Shown here: in pieces, positions 1-7,254 of the stretch
How positions within the stretch are numbered: position 1 is the stretch's first letter
Layout: the number at the start of each line of letters is the position of its first letter
Assembly: GCA_003343685.1 (NCBI GenBank)
Contig: QAKS01000071.1
Span: 1 to 12,504 of the forward strand
Length of the DNA: 12,504 bases
Source of the DNA: Clostridiales bacterium
GTDB lineage: Bacteria; Bacillota; Clostridia; Christensenellales; Christensenellaceae
Reading direction: 5' to 3'
Notes under the pieces: model-generated
Told to the model about the DNA's origin: nothing
Databases searched by the model: none
Seen by the model: the letters and a program-made list of their open reading frames with translations, nothing else
Position numbers and translations under genes: made by a program

Positions 1-477
1 ACGCCCTATGTGGTGGGAGTGCCAATAGGTTCTATGAGAAAGCGCGTGGAGAAAGCCCTGAAGGCGGCGGAAAACGGCGAAGGATGCGGCGTTTCCTACG
101 ATGCGGACGGCGCGGAAAAAGCTGCGCAGGATATCGTCGTCGTGGGAGAGAGTGTATTTTCCCGCTCTTTGGCGCAGGCAGTAGAGGATGCGGCGGATAA
201 AGAGGTAAGCGTCGTATGCCCGTTGGAGACAGAAATGGGGCTGTTTGCGGGCAGGGACAGGCAGGCGCAGTTTGAGGAGGAGATTGCTGCGGCGCTCCGT
301 GGCTTCAAAATGGTGATAGCCGACCCACTCTATAGGCCTGTGGCGCCGAAAAACGCGCCGTTTATCTCCCTGCCCCATGAGGCGTTTTCGGGGCGGATGT
401 TTCGGAAGGATATACCAAATCTGGTGGACGGATTTGACGGATTTTTAAATGATTTATTACGAGAGGTGGAGAGATGA
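1..477 (+). CDS. Nitrogenase component 1-like oxidoreductase, C-terminal fragment (5' end off window)
   Basis: The frame is open from base 1, so the gene begins outside the window; about 158 C-terminal residues are visible. They read as the last alpha/beta domain of the nitrogenase component 1 family (NifD/NifK, BchN/BchB, CfbD-like). Visible blocks are a beta strand with a following turn (DIVVVGESVFSRSL), then VVCPLETEMGLF, VIADPLYRP, and near the end LPHEAFSGRMFRKDIPNL, which I recognise from clostridial proteins of this family. The metal-cluster cysteines lie in the missing N-terminal part, so subtype and cofactor cannot be judged. Family members take electrons from a NifH-like ATPase and reduce a difficult substrate. 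The stop overlaps the start of the next gene (ATGA), indicating translational coupling to a transport lipoprotein. The family assignment comes from recalled sequence patterns, not a search; the substrate is unknown and true nitrogenase is unlikely from this context. Confidence 0.68.
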   Translation, partial: TPYVVGVPIGSMRKRVEKALKAAENGEGCGVSYDADGAEKAAQDIVVVGESVFSRSLAQAVEDAADKEVSVVCPLETEMGLFAGRDRQAQFEEEIAAALRGFKMVIADPLYRPVAPKNAPFISLPHEAFSGRMFRKDIPNLVDGFDGFLNDLLREVER

Positions 478-1631
478 AAACGATAACAAGAGCAATATGT
501 TTGATAATTGCGGGGGCGTTGCTGCTGATGGCAGCGGGCTGCGCGGGTGGAAGTGCAAAGACAGGCACAAAAGCCGCAGCAGATTCCGCCAAAACGGACG
601 GCGAAACGATTACTGTGACAGACCATCACGGAGATACGGTCGTGCTGCCGAAAAAAATTGAGAGAATCGTCGTGACGGACATTCTGCCGCTGCCCTCTGT
701 GCTTTCCGTCTTTTTTGACTCTGCGGAAAAAATCGTCGGCATGGCGGACACCAGCATGAACGCGGCGGAAAACAGCCTGCTTTCAGAGCTGTATCCAGAG
801 ATTCTGGATGCAGAGACAGGCTTTATGGAAGGCGGAACAGTCAACGTGGAGGAGCTTTTAAAGCTGGAGCCGGATGTGGTTTTTTACAATGCGACAAGCA
901 GGGAGCTGGGGGATCAGCTGAAAAATGCGGGCTTTAATGCTGTGGCAATATCGGTCAATAAATGGGAATATAATGCGATCGAAACGCTGAACAACTGGAT
1001 AACACTTTTAAGCGAAATGTTCCCGGATAACGACAAAGCAGAGCAGGTGAAAAAGTACAGCAACGAAACGTATGAGATGATACAGTCCCGCGTCGCAAAT
1101 CTTTCCGCCGGGGAAAAGGTGCGTACATTCTTCCTTTTTAAATACAGCGATACCGACATGATGACGTCGGGAAAACTGTTCTTCGGACAGTGGTGGGCAG
1201 ACGCCATCGGCGCTGTCAATGTTTCGGAGGAGCTGACGCAGGATAATTCGATTGAAGTCAATATGGAGCAGGTCTATGGCTGGAATCCGGAGCTTGTTTT
1301 CATCACAAACTTTACAACAGCACAGCCGGAGGATCTCTATCATAATACAGTAGGAGCCTACGACTGGAGCGCTATTGAGGCCGTAAAGAGCGAGCGGGTT
1401 TACAAAATGCCCATGGGCATGTACCGCAGCTATACGCCGGGCGTCGATACGCCCATTACACTCAAATGGCTTGCGAAAACGGCATATCCGGAGCTGTTTG
1501 AAGACATTGATATTACGCAGGAGACGAAAACGTATTATAGGGATATCTTTGGTATCGACCTGACCGATGAGCAGGCGGAGGCCATCTTTGCGCCCGTTGC
1601 CGACGCGGGGAGCGGCTTTCAAAACGGCTGA
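474..1631 (+). CDS. ABC transporter substrate-binding lipoprotein, iron-complex/cobalamin (FepB/BtuF) type
   Basis: A 385-residue secreted lipoprotein. Residues 1-22 form a signal peptide (basic start, hydrophobic core) ending in a lipobox-like MAAGC, with Cys23 as the predicted lipid anchor. A polar linker rich in Ala, Lys and Thr follows, then a two-lobed periplasmic-binding fold of the FepB/BtuF/TroA type: ITVTDHHGDTVVLP (46-59), an IERIVV strand (62-67), NVEELLKLEPDVVFYN (124-139, the usual lobe-1 motif) and GWNPELVFITNF (269-280, its lobe-2 counterpart). Such proteins deliver ferric siderophores, haem, cobalamin or similar chelates to a FecCD-type permease. No permease or ATPase lies downstream, so if present they are upstream, outside the window. 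The ATG at 474 has a strong GAGAGGTGGAG site just before it and overlaps the upstream stop by 4 bp. A hairpin downstream suggests this is the last gene of its operon. The fold is secure; the ligand is unknown. Confidence 0.88.
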   Translation: MKTITRAICLIIAGALLLMAAGCAGGSAKTGTKAAADSAKTDGETITVTDHHGDTVVLPKKIERIVVTDILPLPSVLSVFFDSAEKIVGMADTSMNAAENSLLSELYPEILDAETGFMEGGTVNVEELLKLEPDVVFYNATSRELGDQLKNAGFNAVAISVNKWEYNAIETLNNWITLLSEMFPDNDKAEQVKKYSNETYEMIQSRVANLSAGEKVRTFFLFKYSDTDMMTSGKLFFGQWWADAIGAVNVSEELTQDNSIEVNMEQVYGWNPELVFITNFTTAQPEDLYHNTVGAYDWSAIEAVKSERVYKMPMGMYRSYTPGVDTPITLKWLAKTAYPELFEDIDITQETKTYYRDIFGIDLTDEQAEAIFAPVADAGSGFQNG

Positions 1632-1703
1632 TAGAAAAAGAGTGAAAGATATGAAAGGTTCGGATACATTTTGTAATGAAGTAAATGCACGTTGAAAAAC
1701 AGC

Positions 1704-1730
1704 AAACCCGCAGGCCACGCCTGCGGGTTT
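1704..1730. terminator. Shared intrinsic terminator between convergent operons
   Basis: A perfect 12-bp inverted repeat, AAACCCGCAGGC and GCCTGCGGGTTT, with a 3-nt CAC loop. It lies between the stop of the binding-lipoprotein gene (1631) and the stop of the convergent ppk (1753). On the minus strand the stem is followed by TTTGCTGTTTTT, a reasonable U-rich tail for ppk. On the plus strand the tail is only TTT followed by AAAA, so termination there may be weaker. The stem is seen directly; bidirectional function is inferred. Confidence 0.85.
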
Positions 1731-1752
1731 AAAATACGGCTGTCGGTTTTTC

Positions 1753-3789
1753 TTAGATGGAAAAAAACATCTTCTGGCTGTCCACAATCGCCTCGTTTTC
1801 CGCCGGCGCTTTGCGTTTATAACTGCCGTCCGACTTTTGGATGCGGGCTTTTGTGTTATCGGCAAGCATCGTGTCCAGCATGGTCAGCAGCTGGCGTCTG
1901 ATATTCGGGGCCTCGACAGGAGCGGCGATTTCGATGCGGCGCTGTGTGCTCCTGGTCATCCAGTCGCCTGAAGAGATATAAATTTCGCTTTCTTCGCCTA
2001 CGCCGAAGCAGTAGATGCGGGAATGCTCAAGAAAGCGTCCGACAATGCTGATAACGTGAATGTTATCGGTTTTTCCCTCAATGCCGGATCGCAGGCAACA
2101 GATACCTCTGACGATCAGATTGACGGACACACCGCTCTGGCCGGCCTCAATAAGCTTGTCGATCAGATATTTGTCCGACAGGGAGTTGACCTTGATGGTG
2201 ATTGCAGCCGAAAGCCCGTTTTGCTGACGTTCAATTTGCCTGTCAATTTTCTGAACAAGCCTGTCTGTGAAGGCAAGAGGGGCGATGAGAAGCTTTTTGG
2301 GATCGGCTGTTGTCGTGCTCATGGCAATATTTCGGAAAAACATCGCGGCGTCGTTTCCGATATCCATATCAGATGTAATCAGACAAAGATCGGTATACTG
2401 AGCCGCCGTCTTTTCATTGTAATTTCCCGTACCAATCTGGGTGATATACTGGACGCCGCCTTCGTCACTGCGGCGGGTGATCAGGCAAAGCTTGCTGTGC
2501 GTCTTGTATTCGTCCAGTCCATAGGACAGGGTAATCCCGGCATCCTCAAGCTGGGAGGCCCAGTTGATATTGTTTTCCTCGTCAAAACGGGCGCGCAGCT
2601 CCACCATACAGAACACATCTTTGCCGTTTTCCGCAGCACGTATCAGGGACGCGATGACCTTGCTGGACGATGCGACACGGTACAGTGTAATCTTGATGGA
2701 AACGACGTTGGGGTCGCAGGAAGCTTCGTCCAAAAGCCGTATAAAATGCCGCATACTCTCGTAAGGATAAGAAAGAAACAGATCCTTTTCCATAGCCTGC
2801 GCCATGACGGGCCGATCAGGAGACAAAAACAGAGGCGCTCTCTGAACGAGGGGAGGGAAGAAGCACTCTTCCGGCAGTACCTTTTTTGCCTGCGATTCCA
2901 TTTTAAATGCAAATTTCAAATCGAGAGGCATCTTTTGGATAAACACCTGATCGGGCGAAAGATCCAGTTTTTTAACGAGATAAGCGATAAGCTCGGAATC
3001 GTTGGAGCCGCGGACATCAAGGCGAACGGGAGCCAGCTTTTTACGCGCCTTTAACAACGCCTTCATGGCGTCGCGGTAGTCAATGTCCTCGTCGAAAAGG
3101 CCTTCAATGACGTCAATATCTGCATTTCTGGTGACCTTGAAAATCAGCTTGTTGATAATATCGTATTTACTGAAAATATTCTCGGCAAAATACAGAAGCA
3201 GATCCTCTATCAGGCAGAAACGTACACGGCCTCCCGGGAGCGCAATGATGCGCGGCAGAGCTGAGGGAACGGGAATCAGCCCAAAGCGCAGGGATGAACT
3301 CTTGGACGACAGATGAACGCCGATAAACTGCTCCAGATTTGGCAGAAAAGGAAAGGGATGCCGTTTGTCAATGACGGACGGGGATATCAGCGGCTTTACC
3401 TCATTTTTAAAATAGGAGGAGAGAAATTTTATGTCATCGTCCCCTGCATTTTCAGGACGAACATATTCGATTCCCGCTTTTGCAAGGTCGCCGAGGACGC
3501 CTTTGCAGAGCTTATCCTTTCTGGGAATCAGCTCGCGGACCTTTTTAAAGATCGCGCTGAGCTGCTCGGAAGGAGTCATTCCGGTTTTGTTATCGGTCTT
3601 GATTTCGGGTATGAGCGCCTGGTCGGACAGCGTTCCGACGCGAACCATAAAAAACTCGTCCAAATTGCTGGTAAAAATAGAAACAAACTTAATGCGCTCA
3701 TAGAGAGGATTCGAACGCGCCTCATCCAGTACACGTGCATTAAATTCGAGCCAGCTCAATTCCCGGTTAATATACAGACTTTTCGCCAT
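1753..3789 (-). CDS. ppk1: Polyphosphate kinase (PPK1)
   Basis: A 678-residue PPK1, which reversibly moves the gamma-phosphate of ATP onto long-chain polyphosphate, usually at the inner membrane. All parts of the family appear in order: the N-terminal domain beginning YINRELSWLEFNARVL (6-21) and SIFTSNLDEFFMVRVG (37-52); the head domain with HPFPFLPNLE (144-153); and two phospholipase-D-like catalytic domains. His431 in YKTHSKLCLI matches the autophosphorylated histidine, and the second HxK-like block, FLEHSRIYCF, carries His589. Near the end SSGDWMTRSTQRRIE (607-621) matches the family's DWM-R-x-x-RR block, although the usual RNLDRR reads RSTQRR. Length is normal. The ATG has AAGGAG 8 nt upstream (plus-strand CTCCTT at 3798-3803). 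The gene starts 44 bp after argH on the same strand with no obvious promoter or terminator between, so it is probably cotranscribed with the arginine genes. Confidence 0.97.
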   Translation of the reverse strand: MAKSLYINRELSWLEFNARVLDEARSNPLYERIKFVSIFTSNLDEFFMVRVGTLSDQALIPEIKTDNKTGMTPSEQLSAIFKKVRELIPRKDKLCKGVLGDLAKAGIEYVRPENAGDDDIKFLSSYFKNEVKPLISPSVIDKRHPFPFLPNLEQFIGVHLSSKSSSLRFGLIPVPSALPRIIALPGGRVRFCLIEDLLLYFAENIFSKYDIINKLIFKVTRNADIDVIEGLFDEDIDYRDAMKALLKARKKLAPVRLDVRGSNDSELIAYLVKKLDLSPDQVFIQKMPLDLKFAFKMESQAKKVLPEECFFPPLVQRAPLFLSPDRPVMAQAMEKDLFLSYPYESMRHFIRLLDEASCDPNVVSIKITLYRVASSSKVIASLIRAAENGKDVFCMVELRARFDEENNINWASQLEDAGITLSYGLDEYKTHSKLCLITRRSDEGGVQYITQIGTGNYNEKTAAQYTDLCLITSDMDIGNDAAMFFRNIAMSTTTADPKKLLIAPLAFTDRLVQKIDRQIERQQNGLSAAITIKVNSLSDKYLIDKLIEAGQSGVSVNLIVRGICCLRSGIEGKTDNIHVISIVGRFLEHSRIYCFGVGEESEIYISSGDWMTRSTQRRIEIAAPVEAPNIRRQLLTMLDTMLADNTKARIQKSDGSYKRKAPAENEAIVDSQKMFFSI

Positions 3790-3833
3790 GAAACTATCTC
3801 CTTATCAGCTAGTTTTATATGAGGTCTCAGCCG

Positions 3834-5210
3834 TCAGCTTTTACAGAAGGCCTCCAGCTGCCCAATATGTACAGCGACTCCGGCAGGCGACGGACCGCCG
3901 ACGATGCACCTGCTGTTGATACACGTCTCAAGAGAGATGGCGTCGAATACATCTTCGTCGAATACATCAGAGAACTCCCGCAGCTCGCTCAGGGACAAAT
4001 CACCAAGAGCCAGCCCATTTTGTTCGCAGTGCAATACGAGCCGCCCGAGTATCGCATGGGCATCCCGGAAAGGGAGTCCTTTTTTGACAAGATAATCTGC
4101 AGCGTCGGTCGCGTTGGTGAAGCCTTTCCCGGCGGCATTCAGCATATTCTCTTTTCGGAACGTCACTGTGCTGATCATATCGGTAAATACATGAAGGGAG
4201 CACAGCAGGGTATCCGCAGCGTCAAACACACATTCTTTATCCTCCTGCATGTCTTTATTATAGGCCAAAGGCAGGCCTTTCATAACGGTAAGCAGAGACA
4301 TGAGAGAGCCGTAAACACGCCCGGTTTTCCCGCGGATCAGCTCGGCCATATCCGGGTTCTTTTTCTGGGGCATGATACTGGAGCCGGTGGAAAACGCATC
4401 ATCCATGGAGATAAAGGCAAATTCCCCGGTTGACCAGAGGATCAGTTCCTCACAAAAACGGGACAGATGCATCATCGTGATAGAGGCGGCAGAGAGAAAT
4501 TCCAGGGCAAAATCCCGGTCGGAGACGCCGTCCAGGCTGTTGGGCGTAACGGCTGAAAAGCCAAGCTCGTCCGCAACCGCCGCACGATCCAGCGGGTATG
4601 TGGTGGCGCAGAGCGCTCCGGAGCCGAGGGGCATGAAGTCCGTACGGGCCAGACAATCCTGAAAACGAGTGCAGTCGCGCTTAAACATTTCCGCATAGGC
4701 CGCCATATAGTGCCCGAGAGTCGTGGGCTGGGCTTTTTGAAGGTGGGTATAGGCGGGCATGATTGTTCCGGTATTTGCTTTTGCTATTTTGCAGAGCGCT
4801 AAAATGAGACTTTTCAATTTTTCAATAGCCTCGTTTTCACGGGCTTTCATATACATGCGAAAATCCAAAGCTACTTGATCGTTGCGGCTGCGGCCCGTGT
4901 GCAGGCGTTTTCCGGCGTCACCGATACGCTCGGTCAGAAGCCGCTCCACATTCATGTGAATATCTTCATCATGGGGAGAAAATTCTACTTTTCCGTCGTC
5001 TATATCTTTCAGAATGGATTCAAGTCCTTCTATTATTTTGCCGGCTTCATGCGGCTCAATGATACCTTGCCTGCCCAGCATGCGGGCATGGGCGATGCTT
5101 CCCGTTATATCTTCGCGGTACATTTTCTGATCAAACGATATGGAAGAATGAAAGCTCTCCGCAAATTCGTCCGTATTTTTTGAAAATCTGCCGCCCCAAA
5201 GTTTTGCCAT
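3834..5210 (-). CDS. argH: Argininosuccinate lyase
   Basis: A 458-residue cytoplasmic enzyme that splits argininosuccinate into arginine and fumarate, the last step of arginine synthesis. It shows the N-terminal MAKLWGGRFS signature, HTGRSRNDQ (104-112, substrate binding), AYTHLQKAQPTTLGHY (153-168, containing the catalytic-acid region His156) and the fumarase/aspartase superfamily signature GSSIMPQKKNP (276-286), whose mobile loop carries the catalytic serine near Ser278. Length and domain order are normal for the homotetrameric delta-crystallin/fumarase fold. The ATG is preceded by GAGGAAAGG. It lies downstream of argG and a DNA glycosylase gene but has its own well-formed promoter (5247-5275), so it can be expressed alone or by read-through. 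ppk1 follows after 44 bp. Confidence 0.98.
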   Translation of the reverse strand: MAKLWGGRFSKNTDEFAESFHSSISFDQKMYREDITGSIAHARMLGRQGIIEPHEAGKIIEGLESILKDIDDGKVEFSPHDEDIHMNVERLLTERIGDAGKRLHTGRSRNDQVALDFRMYMKARENEAIEKLKSLILALCKIAKANTGTIMPAYTHLQKAQPTTLGHYMAAYAEMFKRDCTRFQDCLARTDFMPLGSGALCATTYPLDRAAVADELGFSAVTPNSLDGVSDRDFALEFLSAASITMMHLSRFCEELILWSTGEFAFISMDDAFSTGSSIMPQKKNPDMAELIRGKTGRVYGSLMSLLTVMKGLPLAYNKDMQEDKECVFDAADTLLCSLHVFTDMISTVTFRKENMLNAAGKGFTNATDAADYLVKKGLPFRDAHAILGRLVLHCEQNGLALGDLSLSELREFSDVFDEDVFDAISLETCINSRCIVGGPSPAGVAVHIGQLEAFCKS

Positions 5211-5246
5211 TGTATACTGCCTTTCCTCGTGTTTTTAATGTGTATT

Positions 5247-5275
5247 ATTATAGTATATTCACGAATTTAATTCAA
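5247..5275 (-). promoter_or_regulatory. Sigma-A-type promoter of argH
   Basis: On the minus strand a TTGAAT -35 (plus-strand ATTCAA, 5270-5275) and a perfect TATAAT -10 (plus-strand ATTATA, 5247-5252) are separated by exactly 17 bp, with the argH start about 37 nt beyond the -10. The surrounding 113-bp gap between the glycosylase gene and argH is AT-rich. No terminator stem is visible in the gap, so upstream transcripts may also read into argH. Confidence 0.78.
5262..5274. promoter_or_regulatory. Possible degenerate ARG box at the argH promoter
   Basis: CGAATTTAATTCA on the plus strand overlaps the argH -35. It resembles the ArgR/AhrC half-site pair TGAAT-N4-ATTCA but is one base short between the halves and has T changed to C at the first position. 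A second ATTCA half-site starts at 5256. The placement over the -35 mirrors the much better ARG box at argG. This is weak evidence on sequence alone. Confidence 0.35.
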
Positions 5276-5323
5276 CATTTGTGCATCCAAAAAACGCATT
5301 ATTTCCCACATTTTACAGAAACC

Positions 5324-5806
5324 TTACACTGGCAGAAGAGCCGCCCGCCAGAGCCCGGAAAGGCGGGACAGTGAGAAAGAGGCATTTGCCGCACTGGTAG
5401 ACGGGAGCTTAACGGCGGGAACACCTGTCTGTGAAAAAGAGTATTTCATATAGAGGCCGTATGCGGTGGTGCCGTTACACAAAATGCGCTCCACCGGAGC
5501 GACGGAAAGAATGCGCGTCAGGTCATTTGGAACGACGTTACGGATGGAGCTGTCCGACGAACCCGCAATATCGCAGGAGGCGATCACGTCCCACAGAGCA
5601 ATGTGGTGCGCCAGCAGAAAAGCCGTTTTTTCCGCCGTTGACAGGGGCGGAATTTCGCAAAATACATCTGCCAGAACGCGCCAGAACCGATTTTGCGGAT
5701 GCGCGTAAAAAAACTCGGCTTCCCGCGATTTGACAGACGGGAAGGAGCCGAGTATCAGTGTTTTGCATTGCCCGTCAAAAACGGGCGGGATATTGTGCTG
5801 TTCCAA
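5324..5806 (-). CDS. Deoxyinosine (hypoxanthine)-type DNA glycosylase, uracil-DNA glycosylase superfamily
   Basis: A 160-residue protein of the small Mug/UDG-fold group, close to the hypoxanthine-DNA glycosylase (HDG) branch that removes deaminated adenine from DNA. Recognisable blocks are LILGSFPSVKSREAEFFYAHPQNRFW (17-42, motif 1, with Asn39 at the position used for catalysis in HDG-type enzymes), HHIALWDVIASCDIAGSSDSSI (67-88), CNGTTAYGLYMKY (110-122) and a C-terminal LPSTSAANASFSL (134-146), the motif-2 loop. Length is normal. The start is uncertain: the first usable codon is TTG at 5806, 11 nt after the argG stop, and I see no clear Shine-Dalgarno sequence, so translation may depend on coupling to argG. 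It sits between argG and argH on the same strand. Exact substrate preference (hypoxanthine versus uracil) is inferred from family resemblance. Confidence 0.87.
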   Translation of the reverse strand: MEQHNIPPVFDGQCKTLILGSFPSVKSREAEFFYAHPQNRFWRVLADVFCEIPPLSTAEKTAFLLAHHIALWDVIASCDIAGSSDSSIRNVVPNDLTRILSVAPVERILCNGTTAYGLYMKYSFSQTGVPAVKLPSTSAANASFSLSRLSGLWRAALLPV

Positions 5807-5817
5807 AATTATTTTAA

Positions 5818-7038
5818 TTATTTTGCGTCAGGGTTTTTTTGCTTCATCAGTGCATGAACCTTGAGAGGCAGGCCGAGCAGGTTGATGAAGCCGGCGGAGT
5901 CGGTCTGATCATAGACGTGATCCTCGCCGAACGTCGCAATTTCCTCGCTGTAGAGGGAATAGGGCGATTTGATTCCGGCAGAAACACAGTTGCCTTTATA
6001 CAGCTTCATGCGTACAGTGCCCGTCACGTTCTGCTGTGTGCTGTCCACAAAAGCGGAGAGAGCCTCGCGCAGGGGGGAGTACCAGAAACCGTCGTATACC
6101 AGCTCAGCAAATTTGTTTGATACGCCCTGCTTATAGTGCATTGTCTGACGATCCAGCGTCAGCGATTCCAGTGCTTCATGTGCCTTATAGAGGATGGTTC
6201 CGCCGGGCGTTTCATATACGCCACGGGACTTCATGCCGACGAGACGGTTTTCGACCATATCGTCTATGCCGATGGCGTTTTCGGCGCCAATGGCGTTGAG
6301 CTGCTTGACCAGTTCAACCGCCTCTGTCTTTTTGCCGTCGAGAGAGACGGGAATGCCTTTTTCAAAACCAATTTCAATATAGGCAGCCTTGTCGGGCGCC
6401 TTTTCCAGTGTATTGCAGATGAGAAGCAGATCGTCCTTTGGCTCGTTCCAGGGATCTTCCAGATCGCCGCCCTCGTGGGAGAGATGCCAAATATTCGCGT
6501 CCATGCTGTAGGGCTTTTCCTTAGTGACGGGAATTTCGATATTCCGCGCTTTTGCATAGTCGATTTCCTCATCGCGGGATTTGATATCCCAGATACGCCA
6601 GGGAGCGATAATGTCGAGATCGGGTGCGAGAGCTTTGATGGTCAGTTCAAAACGAACCTGATCGTTGCCCTTGCCGGTTGCGCCGTGACAGATGGCCTGC
6701 GCCCCTTCTTTGCGGGCAATCTCTACCAATCGCTTGGCAATGATGGGGCGGGCAGTAGACGTACCCAGCAGATATTTCCCCTCGTATACGGCGCCTGCCT
6801 TGACGGTGGGGAAGATCACATCTTCAACATATTCCTTTGTGAGGTCTGCAATATAGCATTTGCTGGCGCCTGTGCGCTTCGCCTTCTCTTCCAAGCCGTC
6901 AAGCTCTTTGCCCTGGCCCACGTCGCCTGCGACGGCGATGACTTCACAATCGTAGTTTTCCTTAAGCCACGGAATGATGATCGATGTATCGAGACCGCCG
7001 GAATATGCGAGAACCACTTTATCAAATTTTTTCATCAT
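5818..7038 (-). CDS. argG: Argininosuccinate synthase
   Basis: A 406-residue cytoplasmic enzyme that joins citrulline and aspartate using ATP, the step before argH. The N-terminal ATP-pyrophosphatase P-loop AYSGGLDTS lies at residues 11-19, followed by [13 protein letters not shown] (119-131), and the middle of the protein carries the family block [24 protein letters not shown]. Length is normal. Start choice: an in-frame TTG at 7050 lies inside the ribosome site itself and is unlikely. GGAGGG (plus-strand CCCTCC, 7043-7048) precedes two adjacent ATGs at 7038 and 7035, with spacings suitable for either; I used the first, and the second would give 405 residues. A promoter and ARG box lie upstream. 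It heads the run argG, DNA glycosylase, argH, ppk1, and is divergent from ruvC. Confidence 0.98.
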   Translation of the reverse strand: MMKKFDKVVLAYSGGLDTSIIIPWLKENYDCEVIAVAGDVGQGKELDGLEEKAKRTGASKCYIADLTKEYVEDVIFPTVKAGAVYEGKYLLGTSTARPIIAKRLVEIARKEGAQAICHGATGKGNDQVRFELTIKALAPDLDIIAPWRIWDIKSRDEEIDYAKARNIEIPVTKEKPYSMDANIWHLSHEGGDLEDPWNEPKDDLLLICNTLEKAPDKAAYIEIGFEKGIPVSLDGKKTEAVELVKQLNAIGAENAIGIDDMVENRLVGMKSRGVYETPGGTILYKAHEALESLTLDRQTMHYKQGVSNKFAELVYDGFWYSPLREALSAFVDSTQQNVTGTVRMKLYKGNCVSAGIKSPYSLYSEEIATFGEDHVYDQTDSAGFINLLGLPLKVHALMKQKNPDAK

Positions 7039-7076
7039 TACACCCTCCAATATGTTATCAAAACTTATTTTTTATA

Positions 7077-7105
7077 ATTATACAACTATATGAATATTTA
7101 TGCAA
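7077..7105 (-). promoter_or_regulatory. Sigma-A-type promoter of argG
   Basis: On the minus strand a TTGCAT -35 (plus-strand ATGCAA, 7100-7105) and a perfect TATAAT -10 (plus-strand ATTATA, 7077-7082) are 17 bp apart. The -10 lies about 39 nt before the argG ATG. The -35 is a weak match to TTGACA and is largely covered by the ARG box. Confidence 0.78.
7091..7104. promoter_or_regulatory. ARG box (ArgR/AhrC operator) over the argG promoter
   Basis: TGAATATTTATGCA matches the palindromic arginine-repressor consensus TGAAT-N4-ATTCA, with all central bases A or T and one mismatch (G in place of T in the right half-site). It covers most of the -35 element and the upstream part of the spacer of the argG promoter. 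In this position an arginine-bound repressor would block RNA polymerase. The sequence match is seen directly; control by ArgR/AhrC is inferred from the conserved biology of arginine operons. Confidence 0.75.
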
Positions 7106-7190
7106 GTGTTTTTTGAAAAAAACAGAAAATATTTTGTTAAAATACAAATAAAAACGAAAAAGAGATGTATACAGCTTACAAGAACGGCAT

Positions 7191-7218
7191 TTGACATCAG
7201 CACCGTTTCCTATATACT
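7191..7218 (+). promoter_or_regulatory. Sigma-A-type promoter of the ruvCAB-queA operon
   Basis: A perfect TTGACA -35 (7191-7196), a 16-bp spacer and a TATACT -10 (7213-7218, 5 of 6 consensus bases) lie 36 nt before the ruvC ATG. A-rich sequence with several A-tracts (about 7116-7161) lies upstream and could act as an UP element. No LexA/DinR-type operator (CGAAC-N4-GTTCG) is visible, so there is no sign of SOS control. Confidence 0.78.
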
Positions 7219-7254
7219 ATATAAAGTAACGGGATTGAAGGAAGAAAAAACGGT

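Noticed and set aside
1008..1865. Minus-strand open frame across the end of the binding-lipoprotein gene and the terminator
   Set aside because: It crosses a strong intrinsic terminator and the 3' end of ppk1 in another frame, and its translation looks like random antisense sequence.
2023..3054. Long open frame on the plus strand inside ppk1
   Set aside because: It lies wholly antisense to a complete, well-conserved ppk1. It has no recognisable domain or ribosome site and is an effect of codon composition.
3790..3833. Separate promoter for ppk1 in the gap after argH
   Set aside because: The 44-bp gap shows a ribosome site and short AT-rich pieces but no -35/-10 pair with acceptable spacing.
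5276..5323. Terminator after the DNA glycosylase gene
   Set aside because: There is a T-run on the minus strand (about 5288-5293) but no stable stem before it, so termination cannot be supported.
7039..7050. Upstream TTG start for argG (four extra residues)
   Set aside because: The TTG forms part of the GGAGGG ribosome site itself, while two ATGs lie at suitable distance downstream of that site.
6136..7077. Open frame of about 310 codons on the plus strand opposite argG
   Set aside because: argG on the other strand is intact with all family motifs. The antisense translation shows no known domain and runs across the argG ribosome site and promoter-proximal leader.
7191..7254. LexA/DinR-type SOS operator upstream of ruvC
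   Set aside because: No CGAAC-N4-GTTCG-like palindrome is visible around the ruvC promoter.
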